Positions 36,488 to 47,036 of a DNA stretch of 64,000 bases are shown here, piece after piece (the stretch's first letter is position 1; each line of letters begins with the position of its first letter). Made by a program: the position numbers and the translations under genes. Source of the stretch: Gemmatimonadota bacterium (GTDB lineage Bacteria > Gemmatimonadota > Gemmatimonadetes > Longimicrobiales > Gaopeijiaceae); assembly GCA_022827345.1 (NCBI GenBank), contig JAJDTB010000024.1, forward strand, positions 1 through 64,000. The letters run 5' to 3'. The notes below the pieces were generated by a model. It was not told the DNA's origin and did no database searches. It saw nothing but the letters and a program-made list of their open reading frames with translations.

Positions 36488-39292
36488 TCAGCTGATCGGC
36501 CGCTTCTTCTTCTTCAACCCGTCCTGCTGTTCGATGTACGGCAGCCCCTTCGTGATCCAGTCCGGCGCCGGCTCGCCCTTCAGGTAGTGCGCGAACCATT
36601 GCATGATGCGGTCGCGGTAGTCGCGTTGGTTGGGTTCCTGGCGCAGGCCGTGGTTCTCGCCCTCGTAGACCAGGAGCACCATCTCCTTGCCGATCCGGCG
36701 GGCCGCGTTGTAGAACTCGACGCCCTGGTTGAACTCGACCGCGCCGTCGTTGTCGCCGAACATCATCAGCAGCGGGGTGTTCATGTTCTGGATGTGGTGC
36801 AGGGGGGAGTTGGCCTGGTACGAGTCGTAGTCCTCCCACCAGGGCACCTGCATGCGGCCCTGGCTGATCTCGAAGATGCGGGCGTCGGTCCCGCCGCTGT
36901 TCCAGTAGAACGAGAGGTACATGCTCATCAGGTTGGTGAGCGGGGCGCCCGCCACGGCGCCGGCGAAGAGGTCGTCCTGGGTGACGAAGAAGGTGGTCTG
37001 GTAGCCGCCCCAGGAGTGGCCGATGAGGCCGACGCGGTCGGGGTCGATCATTCCGGTTTCGAGGGCGGCGGCGACTGCGGGCCGGAGCGTTTCGACGTTG
37101 GATTGGCCCGGGCGCCGGTCGCGGTAGACGATGTCGGGCTGCAGGACGAAGTAGCCGTCCTGGCTCCAGGCCTGGACGTTGTAGTAGTTGGTGGCGTCGG
37201 GAACGACGTAGCGGTGCAGCCCCTGCGAGAGCTGCTCGTAGTGGTAGACGATCATGGGGTAGGTCTGGCCCGGCTCGTAGTCGGCGGGGTAGACCAGGGC
37301 GCCCTGCAGCGGACGGCCCCACTCGTTCTCGTAGTCGATGAGCTCGGTATGGCCCCAGGCGTAGTCTTCGTGGAAGGGGTTGGTGCTGGTGACCTGCCGG
37401 GGGTTGGAGAGGTCGGGGCCGGCGACGAAGAAGTCGGGCGAGTCGTCGAAGCGCTCGCGGCGGAAGGCGAAGACGTCGGCGTCCTCGGCCTTCGTGAGAC
37501 CGGCGAAAAAGGAGCCGTAGGCGGCGTCGTCCCAGATCAGGACTTCGGGGTCGCGGCCGGGGCGGGCGCGCGAGAAGCCGGCCTTCTTTGTCCACTCGCC
37601 GTAGGTGGAGTAGTAGAGGGGCTCGTCGGGGTCGAAGGCGTCGGCTTCGCGGTCGACCTGAACGATCCGGTAGCGGATGTCGTTCTCGGCGCCGGGGGTC
37701 AGGCGGCGGCCGCCAGAGCCGTCGGGGCTTACCTGCCAGACGTCCCAGCGGTCGTTGATCAGCACGGACTCGTCGTCGTCGGTCCAGCCGGCGACGCCGA
37801 AGGCGGGCATCTGCTCGCGGGTGGGCGTCAGGTCGAGGTTGATGAATGTGCCGCCCAGGTCGGCGGTGATGTTGCGGGTCTCGCCGCTCTCCAGGTCGTG
37901 GCTCCAGTAGTCCTCGCCCTCGAACCAGAGGACGTAGCGGCCTCCGGGGCTGCTGCCGTAGTCGATGGTGACGCGCTCGCGCACGAGGTCGCGCGCGGCG
38001 GTGGAGGCGTCGACCGTGTAGAGGTCGTAGAACTGCTGGCGGAACATCGCCTCGACGTCGTATGGGGTCTCGTCGCGGGCGACGACGTGGCCGCCGCCTT
38101 CCACGACGCTGGCCCGGTCGGCGTGGTCGCCTCCGAGCTGGAGGAAGTTGCCGCCGTCGAGGCGCCACGCACCGATGTGGTTGACCTGGCGGAGCTGGCG
38201 TTCGCGCACCCGCTGCTGCGGGACGGGGTCGACGTCGCGGGAGTGCCAGATCTCGACGCCGGGCGGATCATCGTCATCCTCCTCCGCGCCGTCGCCGGAG
38301 TCCTCGCCATCCTCATCCGTGGCCTCGCCGTCGCCGGCCTCGTCGCTCTCTTCCTCATCCTCCTCCGGCTCCTCGGCCGGAATGCGGTCCTGGATGCCCA
38401 GGAACACGGTCGCGCCGTCGTCCGACCACGAGGGCGTGCGGTATTCCACCACGCGGGTCTCGTCGGGCAGCGTGGGGCCTTCGCGCGGGTCGAGCACGAA
38501 GGCGCCCGGCTCGCCGGCGTCCAGTCCGCGCCACGCCAGGGCGACGTGCGCGGTGTCCTCGCGGCCTTCCTCGGTGTAGGTCCTGAGCACGGCCAGATCG
38601 GCGGACTCCTCGCGCCAGGACAGGCCCCGGTAGGTCGCGGCATCGGTGTCGAGCGACTGCAGCCGGCCGCTCGCCGGGTCGTAGAGCTTGACGCCGTTGC
38701 CGATCTGGTCGTCGGCGTCGATGGTCATGGCCAGCAGGTGGCCCCCGTCCTGCCACTGCAGCGCCGAGACGTTGCCGAAGCTGAGGGACGACCCGCTGGC
38801 GAGCTCCCGCACCACCATGTCCACGCCGCTGCTCTCCTTGTCCTCCGGCTTGTAGCGGCGGAAGGCCAGGTAGCGGCCGTCGTCCGAGATCGAGAAGGAC
38901 TCGACCTCGTCGATCCTTTCCTGCTCGCCGGTCTGGAGGTCGAGGAGGCCCAAGGCGTTGCGGACGGGCTCCCTGGATGCCTCCGCCCGCTCGCGAGCGT
39001 CGGGCGAGACGCCGATGGCGTAGGCGAGCCAGCGGCCGTCGCTGCTGAAGGCGGGGCGGGTGCCGAAGGCGACGACCACCACCGAGTCGGAGTCGGTGGC
39101 GTGCACGCGGAGTTCGTTCTCGTCGTTGACCCGGGAGATGGTGACGGCCATCCAGCCGCCGTCGGGCGAGAGGACGGCCGGGCCGAGGCGCTCCCACTGA
39201 TCGTAGTCGTCGACCGTGAGCGTAGGTTTCTGCTGCGCCTGCAACATCGGCGCGGAGGTGAGCATCAGGGCGAGGAACAGGGCCTTCTTCAT
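36488..39292 (-). CDS. S9-family prolyl oligopeptidase-type peptidase
   Basis: This 934-residue exported serine peptidase has a signal peptide MKKALFLALMLTSAPMLQAQ. The first two thirds are beta-propeller-like repeats (LSPDGGWMAVTIS, FSSDGRWLAYAIG, ISDDGRYLAFRRYK), interrupted by a strongly acidic segment (EEPEEDEEESDEAGDGEATDEDGED, about 340-365). The C-terminal alpha/beta hydrolase domain carries the nucleophile GHSWGGYQT near 760, the acid in MMFGDNDGAVEF and the base in YEGENHGLRQ. S9 enzymes in this lineage degrade peptides in the periplasm or outside. The ATG at 39290-39292 starts the signal; the ORF runs further to 39394. Confidence 0.92.
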   Translation of the reverse strand: MKKALFLALMLTSAPMLQAQQKPTLTVDDYDQWERLGPAVLSPDGGWMAVTISRVNDENELRVHATDSDSVVVVAFGTRPAFSSDGRWLAYAIGVSPDARERAEASREPVRNALGLLDLQTGEQERIDEVESFSISDDGRYLAFRRYKPEDKESSGVDMVVRELASGSSLSFGNVSALQWQDGGHLLAMTIDADDQIGNGVKLYDPASGRLQSLDTDAATYRGLSWREESADLAVLRTYTEEGREDTAHVALAWRGLDAGEPGAFVLDPREGPTLPDETRVVEYRTPSWSDDGATVFLGIQDRIPAEEPEEDEEESDEAGDGEATDEDGEDSGDGAEEDDDDPPGVEIWHSRDVDPVPQQRVRERQLRQVNHIGAWRLDGGNFLQLGGDHADRASVVEGGGHVVARDETPYDVEAMFRQQFYDLYTVDASTAARDLVRERVTIDYGSSPGGRYVLWFEGEDYWSHDLESGETRNITADLGGTFINLDLTPTREQMPAFGVAGWTDDDESVLINDRWDVWQVSPDGSGGRRLTPGAENDIRYRIVQVDREADAFDPDEPLYYSTYGEWTKKAGFSRARPGRDPEVLIWDDAAYGSFFAGLTKAEDADVFAFRRERFDDSPDFFVAGPDLSNPRQVTSTNPFHEDYAWGHTELIDYENEWGRPLQGALVYPADYEPGQTYPMIVYHYEQLSQGLHRYVVPDATNYYNVQAWSQDGYFVLQPDIVYRDRRPGQSNVETLRPAVAAALETGMIDPDRVGLIGHSWGGYQTTFFVTQDDLFAGAVAGAPLTNLMSMYLSFYWNSGGTDARIFEISQGRMQVPWWEDYDSYQANSPLHHIQNMNTPLLMMFGDNDGAVEFNQGVEFYNAARRIGKEMVLLVYEGENHGLRQEPNQRDYRDRIMQWFAHYLKGEPAPDWITKGLPYIEQQDGLKKKKRPIS

Positions 39293-39458
39293 GGTTCCAC
39301 CGTGTGGCCAGAGGAGAGATGCGGGTGGGGCCGGGCTGCGCCGCCGGCCACCGGGCTTTGGCGCAATATCCCTGCGGGCACGCGGGGCGCGCAAGCTGTC
39401 GGGTGAGGCGCTGACGGAATCCTGACGGCATATCCCTTATCTTTCCGGGGAGCAAGTC

Positions 39459-40709
39459 GTGGCGAGGCCGCAGAGACGCAAGCGGAGGGAGTCCGTGTCC
39501 AGAAGGACGATCGAGGTCGATGTCGGTGGCGTGAAGGTAGGGGGCGAGAATCCCGTCGTGGTGCAGTCGATGACGAACACCGACACGGCGGACGCGGCCT
39601 CCACCGCCGCGCAGGTCAAGGCGCTGGCCGACGCGGGCAGCGAGATCGTGCGCGTGACCGTGAACAACAAGTACGCGGCGGCGGCGGTGCCGGAGCTCTT
39701 CGAGCGGCTCGCCGACCTGGGTTGCACCGTGCCGATCGTCGGAGACTTCCACTACAACGGCCATATCCTGCTGCGCGACTTTCCCCGCGCGGCGGCGCTC
39801 CTGGACAAGTACCGGATCAACCCGGGCAACGTGGGGACGAGCCGCCGCGACGTGAACTTCCAGGCGATCGTGCGCATCGCGATGGAGAACGGCAAGGCGG
39901 TGCGCATCGGGGTGAACTGGGGGTCGCTCGACCAGCGCCTCCTCACGCAGATGATGGACGAGAATGGCCGCCTCAGTGTCCCGAAGGATGCGGGTGAGGT
40001 GATGCGCGACTGCATCGTCGAGAGCGCGACCCGGTCGGCGGAGCTGGCCGAGGAAACGGGGCTCGGGGAGGACCGGATCGTGCTGAGCGCGAAGGTGTCG
40101 GGGGTGCGCGAGCTGATTCTGGTGTACCGCCAGCTGGCGCCGCTGACCCGTTATCCGCTGCACCTCGGGCTGACCGAGGCCGGGATGGGCTCGAAGGGGA
40201 TCGTGGCGACTGCGGCGGCGCTCTCGCCGCTCCTGCTCGACGGGATCGGCGACACGATCCGGGTGTCGCTGACGCCGCGGCCCGGGGGCGACCGCACGGA
40301 AGAGGTCCAGGTGGCGCAGCAGATCCTGCAGTCGCTGGAGATCCGCAGCTTCGAGCCGCAGGTCACGGCGTGCCCCGGGTGCGGGCGGACCACGAGCACC
40401 TTCTTTCAGGAGATGACGGAGGACATCCAGAGCCACATTCGCGAGCGGATGCCCGAGTGGCGGGCCCGCTATCCCGGGGTGGAGGAGTTGAAGGTGGCGG
40501 TGATGGGGTGCGTGGTGAACGGACCCGGCGAGTCGAAGCATGCGGACCTCGGGATTTCCCTGCCCGGGACCTTCGAGGAGCCGAAGGCGCCGGTCTACGT
40601 CGACGGCGCGCACCTGCGAACCCTCAAGGGCGATGGAATCGTAGAGGAATTCAAGGAGATACTGGGGGAATACGTGGAGCGGAGGTACGCGGCGGCGCGA
40701 GGAGCCTGA
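39459..40709 (+). CDS. ispG: 4-hydroxy-3-methylbut-2-enyl diphosphate synthase (IspG)
   Basis: This 416-residue MEP-pathway enzyme converts 2-C-methyl-erythritol 2,4-cyclodiphosphate to HMBPP using a 4Fe-4S cluster. The TIM-barrel part opens [20 protein letters not shown] and includes RINPGNVG; the C-terminal cluster domain carries CPGCGRT and [11 protein letters not shown]. It starts at GTG 39459; an in-frame GTG at 39495 would remove a basic leader of 12 residues. A 159-bp gap containing no recognisable gene separates it from the efflux genes downstream. Confidence 0.96.
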   Translation: MARPQRRKRRESVSRRTIEVDVGGVKVGGENPVVVQSMTNTDTADAASTAAQVKALADAGSEIVRVTVNNKYAAAAVPELFERLADLGCTVPIVGDFHYNGHILLRDFPRAAALLDKYRINPGNVGTSRRDVNFQAIVRIAMENGKAVRIGVNWGSLDQRLLTQMMDENGRLSVPKDAGEVMRDCIVESATRSAELAEETGLGEDRIVLSAKVSGVRELILVYRQLAPLTRYPLHLGLTEAGMGSKGIVATAAALSPLLLDGIGDTIRVSLTPRPGGDRTEEVQVAQQILQSLEIRSFEPQVTACPGCGRTTSTFFQEMTEDIQSHIRERMPEWRARYPGVEELKVAVMGCVVNGPGESKHADLGISLPGTFEEPKAPVYVDGAHLRTLKGDGIVEEFKEILGEYVERRYAAARGA

Positions 40710-40868
40710 CTTCCGGGCTTGCACGTAATCGTTCCACGTTCTGTCTGTATGTAAACCGTATGGGACAAACAGGCGTCCAAGAGCAACTATTCATTTGGTA
40801 CGGGGTGTCACAGGTAGGGACGGGTTGCCGGGGGGAAGACGCCGCCACGATCACAAGGAGCAGCAGGG

Positions 40869-42047
40869 ATGGCGCAATCGCGATCCACACTCGGAATCCT
40901 GACCGTCCTCATCATCCTGGGGGCATTGGCGGGCGGCATCTGGTGGCGCCTGCGACCACCTCCCGAAGAGGAGGATGCCGCCCAGGAGGTGTCGGAGGAG
41001 GTCGGCGCGGTCGTCCAGTCGGTGACGGAGCAGTTCAACACCGAGCTGCCGCAGCCGGTGGTCGGGGTCGTGGCGATCCAGGACACCCTGTGGATTGCGG
41101 TGACGGCCGAGGGGCGCGCGGAGCCGTTCCGGCAGGCAAAGCTCACCGCGCGGGTATCCGGGATCGTGTCCGCGGTCACGGTGCGGGAAAACCAGCAGGT
41201 CAGCGGCGGGGAGCGGGTCGTCCAGATCGACACCACCGAATACGCGCTCGAACTGGCGGCCAAGGAGGCGGCGCTGAGGAAGGCGCAGGCGGACTATCAG
41301 ACCCGCGTCCTTTTCGATGAGGAGCTGGAGGACCCGGAGGTGCGCAGGCAGCGCGACCTGCTGGCGCGCGCGCAGATGGGGCTGGACCAGGCCGAGGTCG
41401 AGCACCGGCGCGCCCGGCTGGAGCTGGAGAAGACGGCGGCGCGCGCACCGTTCGGGGGACGGGTGGCCGACCTGAAGGTGGTTGTGGGGCAGTTCGTGCG
41501 AGAGGGCGACGAGCTGCTCACGGTGGTCGACATCGACCCGGTCAAGGTGTCGGTCGGGGTGCTGGGGACCGAGGTGGTCAAGCTCGGCGAGGGGCGCGCG
41601 GCCACGCTCAACTTCACTCCGTTCCCGGGCACCAGCTTCACGGGCCGGATCGAGACGATCAACCCGATCGTCGACCCGGAGCTGAACACGGCGCGGGTGA
41701 CGGTGCACATCCCCAACCGGGACGGCCGCATCAAGCCGGGCATGTACGCGGAGGCGGTGCTGGAAGCGGAGCACTACCCGGATCGCCTCCTGGTCCCCAA
41801 GACGTCGATTCGCGAGACCGAGGACCGGCGCGATTTCCTCTTTGTGGTGGAGGACGGCCGCGCGAAGTGGAGGTACGTGACGGTGGGACTGGAGAACGAC
41901 TACTACGTCGAGCTGCTCGAGGGTGATGTGGAGTGGGTTGCGCCGGGGGAGGTGGTCCTGGTGGACGGCCACCAGATGTTGCCGCACGACGCCGCGGTCG
42001 AGCTCGTGGACGACCCGGAGGCGGCGGGCGGGAGGCCGACCCGATGA
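40869..42047 (+). CDS. RND efflux membrane fusion protein
   Basis: A 392-residue periplasmic adaptor. An N-terminal membrane anchor (STLGILTVLIILGALAGGIW) precedes a linker and the HlyD-like lipoyl half-motifs GIVSAVTVRENQQVSGGERVVQID and APFGGRVADLKVVVGQFVREGDELLTVVDID, which flank an alpha hairpin (about 120-180), then the beta-barrel domain RIETINPIVDPELNTARVTV. It should bridge the inner-membrane RND pumps (43.7-50.4 kb) and the TolC-like protein next door. The stop overlaps the next ATG (ATGA). One sampled 60-bp stretch is 78% GC. Confidence 0.93.
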   Translation: MAQSRSTLGILTVLIILGALAGGIWWRLRPPPEEEDAAQEVSEEVGAVVQSVTEQFNTELPQPVVGVVAIQDTLWIAVTAEGRAEPFRQAKLTARVSGIVSAVTVRENQQVSGGERVVQIDTTEYALELAAKEAALRKAQADYQTRVLFDEELEDPEVRRQRDLLARAQMGLDQAEVEHRRARLELEKTAARAPFGGRVADLKVVVGQFVREGDELLTVVDIDPVKVSVGVLGTEVVKLGEGRAATLNFTPFPGTSFTGRIETINPIVDPELNTARVTVHIPNRDGRIKPGMYAEAVLEAEHYPDRLLVPKTSIRETEDRRDFLFVVEDGRAKWRYVTVGLENDYYVELLEGDVEWVAPGEVVLVDGHQMLPHDAAVELVDDPEAAGGRPTR

Positions 42048-43435
42048 GGGGGGTGGCGGTGGTGGTGGTGATGGGATTGGCGCTGGGGTGGGGCGGCGCG
42101 CTCGGCGCTCAGTCGTCGGGCCCGGATCAGGCAGTCACCGTCCTGTCGTTGCAGGGAGCTTTGGAGCGGGCCACGCAGTTCAGTCCGCAGTATCGTCAGG
42201 CGCTGAACCGTATAGAGCTCGAGGGACCGCAGCGGCGCCAGGCGCTGGGGGCGTTTCTGCCCGAAGTCAGCATCAGCTACGGGACTGGCCAGTACTTTCG
42301 GCAGGAACGAACGGCACTCGACTTCTTCGGCAACCCGATCGAGAACGAGCAAGGGGGCATTGCCTCGACCTCGTATGCCAATCAGGGCGCCCGAGTAAAC
42401 CTGGACCTGTTTCGTGGCGGTCAGCGCTTTCACGCATTCAGCCAGGCCCGGGCTCAGGCCCGCGTCGATAGACTGGGTGCCGAACGGGACCTGAACACGA
42501 TCCTGGCCGAAGTTCAGCGCCATTTTCTGATGGCGCAGCGCCAGAAGGCCAAACTGGCGGTCGAGGAAGAGCTGCTCGCTGCTCGCGAAAGCGACTTCGA
42601 AGTCACGCGGCGACTCTTCGAGTTGGCTACCGTGGGTCGCTCGGATCTGCTTGGTGCCGAACTGGATCTCGAGAGTCAGCGCGGGGCTGTCAGGGATGCC
42701 CGGGGCCAGGCGGAGAAGGCGATGCTGGCCCTCGCAAGAGCCATTGGCGATCCGTCGCTCGTGCGGTTGGACGTGGAACAGCAGCTTCCGGAGCCGTTTG
42801 AACCTGACCTTCTGAATGTAGAGGACCTGGTTTCCGGCGCGCTCAGCGGGAGCGCACAGGTAGGTGCGGCGGAAGCTGGAAGGGCGGTGCGGCAATCACA
42901 ACTGAGTTCGGCAAAGGCCTCGCGATGGCCCTCGTTGTCGCTGAATTCGGGCTATACACGGCAGGCATCCGCGGCCGAACGTTCTGCGCTGTTCGCATGG
43001 AATCCGGAGGATTTCAGCGGCAGTGTGAGCCTTAGCGTGTCCATACCCCTGTTCAGACGTTTTGAGACCTCACAGCAAATCGCCAGCGCCGACATCGATC
43101 TCCGCAACGCGGGGGAGGATGTTCGCCAGGCCGAACTTGAAGTTCAGGAGCAGGTTAGAAGCGCGTACGTCGACCTCGAGACCGCCTGGGCCAACGTCCG
43201 GCAACGCGACATCGCCGCGGAAGTGGCGAGCGAGCGCCTCAGAATCGTCCAGGAAGAATACCGTCTGGCTACCAGGAGCATCGAGGAGCTGCGAACCGCC
43301 ATCCGCGATGAAGCCGCCGCGCAGCGGGACGCGGTAGACCAGCGTTTTGAGTTCGCGAACGCGCTGCTGAGTCTCTACGAGGCGGCCGGAATCGTAGCCC
43401 GCGAGGCCGGGCTGAACACCGCCCGCGAGCAATAG
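42044..43435 (+). CDS. TolC-family outer membrane efflux protein
   Basis: This 463-residue protein has a signal peptide (MRGVAVVVVMGLALGWGGALGAQ). The TolC family's twofold helical repeats are visible: LQGALERATQFSPQYRQALNRIEL near the start and an equivalent LSSAKASRWPSLSLNSGYT/AEVASERLRIVQEEYRLATRSIEEL in the second half. It forms the outer-membrane exit duct for the RND pumps. The ATG overlaps the adaptor's stop. Base composition is lower than its neighbours (two sampled 60-bp stretches: 60% and 67% GC, against 78% in the adaptor), which may reflect recent acquisition or replacement of this component. Confidence 0.93.
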   Translation: MRGVAVVVVMGLALGWGGALGAQSSGPDQAVTVLSLQGALERATQFSPQYRQALNRIELEGPQRRQALGAFLPEVSISYGTGQYFRQERTALDFFGNPIENEQGGIASTSYANQGARVNLDLFRGGQRFHAFSQARAQARVDRLGAERDLNTILAEVQRHFLMAQRQKAKLAVEEELLAARESDFEVTRRLFELATVGRSDLLGAELDLESQRGAVRDARGQAEKAMLALARAIGDPSLVRLDVEQQLPEPFEPDLLNVEDLVSGALSGSAQVGAAEAGRAVRQSQLSSAKASRWPSLSLNSGYTRQASAAERSALFAWNPEDFSGSVSLSVSIPLFRRFETSQQIASADIDLRNAGEDVRQAELEVQEQVRSAYVDLETAWANVRQRDIAAEVASERLRIVQEEYRLATRSIEELRTAIRDEAAAQRDAVDQRFEFANALLSLYEAAGIVAREAGLNTAREQ

Positions 43436-43512
43436 CAGCCCGTGGAAAGAACCCCCCGGCATTCGAGCGGCGGTGCATCCGCGCTGGGTCGCTTCGCTTC
43501 ACCGATCCACAA

Positions 43513-43551
43513 AGTAAAGAGAACATTACATATTGTCATGTCTAGTATACA
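43513..43551. promoter_or_regulatory. Tandem-palindrome element B
   Basis: Copy 1 is AGTAAAGAGAACATTACA (43513-43530) and copy 2 is TGTCATGTCTAGTATACA (43534-43551), centres 21 bp apart. A sigma70-like reading is ATTACA (43525-43530), 17 bp, TACATG (43548-43553). It lies in the 253-bp gap between the TolC-like gene and the first RND pump and is the closest match to element A. Confidence 0.65.
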
Positions 43552-43688
43552 TGTTGCCATCCCCTGGCTACGCTCTGCGTTGCTCCTCGGGCGAATAGCC
43601 CTGCTATTCCCCTCTCGTCGCGCCTTGCCAGCCCGGCGCCTCACCGCTCTCGGTGCTCGGGCGGCCCTGTCCACGGACTGCTGAGCCT

Positions 43689-46600
43689 GTGTCCATCCCA
43701 CGAACTTCGACGCGGCGGCCCGTAGCCGTCGCGATGCTCGTCCTGGCGGTGGTGCTGCTGGGAAGCATCTCCTACGCGCGGCTGCCGATCGATCTCCTCC
43801 CCGAGGTCAGCTTCCCGCGGCTGGTCGTCTACACCGGCTACCCCAACGTCGCACCCGCAGAGATCGAGCGGTTGGTGACCGAGCCGATCGAGCAGCAGGC
43901 GGCGGCGGTACCCGGCGTGGAAAAGGTCACGTCCGTGTCCCAGGAGGGGGTGAGCCTGGTCACCCTGCGCTTCTCGTGGGGCAGCGATATGGACTTCGCC
44001 ACGCTGAACGTGAGGGAGCGGCTCGACAACATCCGCGACCTGCTGCCCGAGACGGCCGAGCGGCCCACCATCCTGCGCGTGGACCCCCAGGCGGAGCCGA
44101 TCCTCACGGTTTCTCTCAGCGGCGGCGGCGACCTGCTGCAGAACAAGGAGATCGCCGAGGATGTCTTCCGGCGCCGCCTGGAACAGCTCGACGGAGTCGC
44201 GCAGGCGTCGGTGACCGGGGGGTTGGACCGCGAGATCCACGTGGATGTCGACATGGCCCTGATGGAGGCCAACGGGATCTCGCTGGAAGACGTGGTGCGG
44301 GCCGTCGATCAGTCCAACTACTCGGCGCGTGGCGGGACGATTCTGCGCGGCCGCTTCCGGTACCCGCTCCGCACGCTGGGCGAGTTCCAGACGGTCGAGG
44401 AGATCAACAACGTGGTCGTCGCCAGGCAGGAAGTGGGGGGCCAGCGCGCCCCCGCCGGACCGGGCGGCGAAGAGGAGGACGCGAACTTCCGGCTGGTGCG
44501 GATCCGGGACATCGCCACGGTCGTCGACGGCTTCGCGGAGCGCGAGGAGATCGCGCGCTACAACGGGTCCGAATCGGTCGGCATCCTGGTCTTCAAGGAG
44601 TCGGGCGCCAACACGGTGGCGGTGTCGGAGCAGGTGCAGGAGACGCTGCTGCTCCTGAAGGACCAGTACCCCGAATTCACGGCCGAGATCGCGTCCAACC
44701 AGGCCACCTTCATCGACGAGTCGATCAGCAACGTCGTGCAGGCGCTGATTCTCGGGGGACTGCTCGCTTTCATCGTCCTCTTCTTCTTCCTGCGCGACCC
44801 CCGCTATCCGGTCGGCATCGCCCTGGCGATTCCCATTTCGGTGATCGGCACCTTCTCGCTCATGGACGCGTTCGGGGTCTCTCTGAACATCATGAGCCTG
44901 GGGGGACTCGCGCTCGGGGTCGGGATGCTGGTCGACAACTCGATCATCGTCCTCGAGAACATCTTCCGGCACAGACAGGCGGGCCTGGGGGCCCTGGAGG
45001 CGGCCGCGCGCGGGGCGGAAGAGGTGCAGGGGGCGATCACGGCCGCGACGCTGACGACGATCTCGGTGTTCGGACCGATCATCTATGTGCAGGGCGTGGC
45101 GGGCGAGCTCTTCGCCGCGCTGTCGCTGGCGGTCGCGTTTTCGCTGCTCGCCAGCCTGGCCGTCGCGCTGACGTTGCTTCCCGCCATGGCGGCGCACTTC
45201 CGGGCGTGTGAGGACCGGGAGCGCAAGGGCGCAGAGCCGACGAGCGAGCCCGGGCCCACCTCCGCGTCTGCACGGGCCAGGGTGAGCGGCGCGATCGTAT
45301 GGGGCGTGACCCTGCCGTTCCGTGCGGTACGGGGGACGCTGTCGCTGGCCAAACAGCTCGTCGCCTTCTGGGGAGAGATGGCCACGAAGGCGCTCTCGAC
45401 CGTCTTCCTGCCCTTCTTCCGCGTCTTCGACCGCATCTTCAACGCCTTTGCCCGGTGGTATCACGGGGTACTCTCGGCGGCGCTGGACCGGCGCGCGCTG
45501 GTTCTGGCGGTGGCGGGCGGGACGCTCGCCGGTGTCATCCTCCTGGCGTCAGCGCTGGATCGCGACCTGCTTCCCGACGTGGACCAGGGCGCCTTCGACA
45601 TACGGGTCGAGCTCGCCGAAGGGACGCGTCTGGAGACCACTGCGACGTCCGTGGAGACGCTGGAGCGCGAATTGGAGCGCGACCCCGAGATCGTTGCGGT
45701 CTTCAGTCACATCGGCCGCGACGTGCAAGCCAAGGGAGATGAGGGCAAGGCCACGGGGCTGCACACCGCACAGTTGCAGGTGCGACTGGACGACCAGGCG
45801 GTCACGGAAGATGTAGTGGGACGGATGCAGGGCCTGGCCCGTGAATTCCCGTCCGGCTCCCTCGCATTCGAGACGGGGCAGGCAACGGCGCTGGGCCAGA
45901 TCCTGGGCGGCGGCGAGGCCGATATCGCGGTGCGGCTGCGCGGGGAAGACCTCGTCGAGACCTACGCTTTCGCCACCCAGATCCGCCAGCGGCTCGCCAC
46001 CGTGGCGAACATTCGCAACGTGCGCATCGGTTCGGAGCGGGGGCAGCCCCAATACCAGGTCCTGATCGACAAGGAAGCGGCGGCGGGGTACGGGATCGAT
46101 CCGCGGCGTATCGCCGAGACCGTGCAGACCGCCATGCTGGGGGACCGCGCCACCGAGTTCGTGGATTTCGACCGCAAGATCGCCGTCGTCGTGCGACTAC
46201 CCGACCATGAACGCTACGACGCGTCCACGCTGGACAACCTACGCGTCCAGGGGATCCCGCTGCGTGAACTGGTGATCGTCGAACAGACGCTCGCGCCCGC
46301 CGAGATCAGGCGCGAAGACCAGGGGCGGGTGATCACGGTCTACGCCGACGTGGCTTCGGGTGGGCTCGCGGCGGCGATCACCTCGGTGGAGGGGGCGCTG
46401 CAGGAGTTGCGGACGCCGTTCGACGTGCGGGTCGAGGTGGGGGGCGAGAACGAGGAGATGCGGCGCTCCTTCCGCGACCTCGCCTTCGCCTTCGGGCTGG
46501 CAATCCTCCTCGTCTACATGATACTGGCGGCCCAGTTCGAGTCCTTCGTTCATCCGTTCACCATCCTCATGGCCGTGCCCCTCGCGCTCGTAGGAGCCAT

Positions 46601-47036
46601 ATTGGCATTGGCGCTTACGGGGCAGGGGCTCAACACGATGAGCCTGATCGGAGTGGTGATCCTCGTGGGAATTGTCGTGAACGATGCGATCGTGAAGGTG
46701 GACTTCATCAATCAGGGGCGCGGGCGCGGGCTCAGCCTGCGGGACGCGATTCTCGAGGCCGGCGAGGTGCGTCTGCGGCCGATCGTGATGACGACGGTCA
46801 CCACGGTCCTGGGGCTGCTCCCCATGGCGCTCGGGATCGGGCGTGGAGCCGACCTGCGGGCTCCCATGGCGATCTCGGTGATCGGCGGCCTCATCGTGGC
46901 CACCGCGCTCACCCTGATCGTGGTTCCGGTGGTCTATTCGGTGGTTGAAGAGGTCCGCACGGCCTGGAAGCGCCGGCTCGGCGGAAAGGGCGCCGCAACA
47001 CCCGATCTGGCGGCCCAGGGAGCCGGCCCGTCATGA
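43689..47036 (+). CDS. RND efflux transporter, first subunit
   Basis: An HAE1/AcrB-type proton-driven pump of about 1115 residues. N-terminal TM1 (VAVAMLVLAVVLLGS), porter-domain motifs (GVEKVTSVSQEG), and the TM4 proton-relay region LALGVGMLVDNSIIVLEN, where the classical Asp-Asp pair is Asp-Asn. A long insert rich in charged residues follows TM6. The C-terminal half repeats the fold (ILVYMILAAQFESFVHPFTILMAVPLALVG; NDAIVKVDFINQGR). The start is uncertain: GTG 43689 precedes the conserved region; GTG 43653 is also in frame. The stop overlaps the ATG of the second pump gene. The pair resembles heteromeric MdtBC-type systems. Confidence 0.92.
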   Translation: MSIPRTSTRRPVAVAMLVLAVVLLGSISYARLPIDLLPEVSFPRLVVYTGYPNVAPAEIERLVTEPIEQQAAAVPGVEKVTSVSQEGVSLVTLRFSWGSDMDFATLNVRERLDNIRDLLPETAERPTILRVDPQAEPILTVSLSGGGDLLQNKEIAEDVFRRRLEQLDGVAQASVTGGLDREIHVDVDMALMEANGISLEDVVRAVDQSNYSARGGTILRGRFRYPLRTLGEFQTVEEINNVVVARQEVGGQRAPAGPGGEEEDANFRLVRIRDIATVVDGFAEREEIARYNGSESVGILVFKESGANTVAVSEQVQETLLLLKDQYPEFTAEIASNQATFIDESISNVVQALILGGLLAFIVLFFFLRDPRYPVGIALAIPISVIGTFSLMDAFGVSLNIMSLGGLALGVGMLVDNSIIVLENIFRHRQAGLGALEAAARGAEEVQGAITAATLTTISVFGPIIYVQGVAGELFAALSLAVAFSLLASLAVALTLLPAMAAHFRACEDRERKGAEPTSEPGPTSASARARVSGAIVWGVTLPFRAVRGTLSLAKQLVAFWGEMATKALSTVFLPFFRVFDRIFNAFARWYHGVLSAALDRRALVLAVAGGTLAGVILLASALDRDLLPDVDQGAFDIRVELAEGTRLETTATSVETLERELERDPEIVAVFSHIGRDVQAKGDEGKATGLHTAQLQVRLDDQAVTEDVVGRMQGLAREFPSGSLAFETGQATALGQILGGGEADIAVRLRGEDLVETYAFATQIRQRLATVANIRNVRIGSERGQPQYQVLIDKEAAAGYGIDPRRIAETVQTAMLGDRATEFVDFDRKIAVVVRLPDHERYDASTLDNLRVQGIPLRELVIVEQTLAPAEIRREDQGRVITVYADVASGGLAAAITSVEGALQELRTPFDVRVEVGGENEEMRRSFRDLAFAFGLAILLVYMILAAQFESFVHPFTILMAVPLALVGAILALALTGQGLNTMSLIGVVILVGIVVNDAIVKVDFINQGRGRGLSLRDAILEAGEVRLRPIVMTTVTTVLGLLPMALGIGRGADLRAPMAISVIGGLIVATALTLIVVPVVYSVVEEVRTAWKRRLGGKGAATPDLAAQGAGPS

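Noticed and set aside
40719-40770. Possible sixth tandem palindrome (ATGTAAACCG) upstream of the efflux adaptor gene
   Set aside because: Only one half-site (TGTAAA) and a weak partner are present; no second copy at 21 bp in either direction.
43442-43684. 80-codon plus-strand frame between the TolC-like gene and the RND pump, with a hydrophobic centre
   Set aside because: The hydrophobic segment is simply the translation of element B, whose DNA symmetry and spacing are conserved elsewhere in sequence contexts containing stops.
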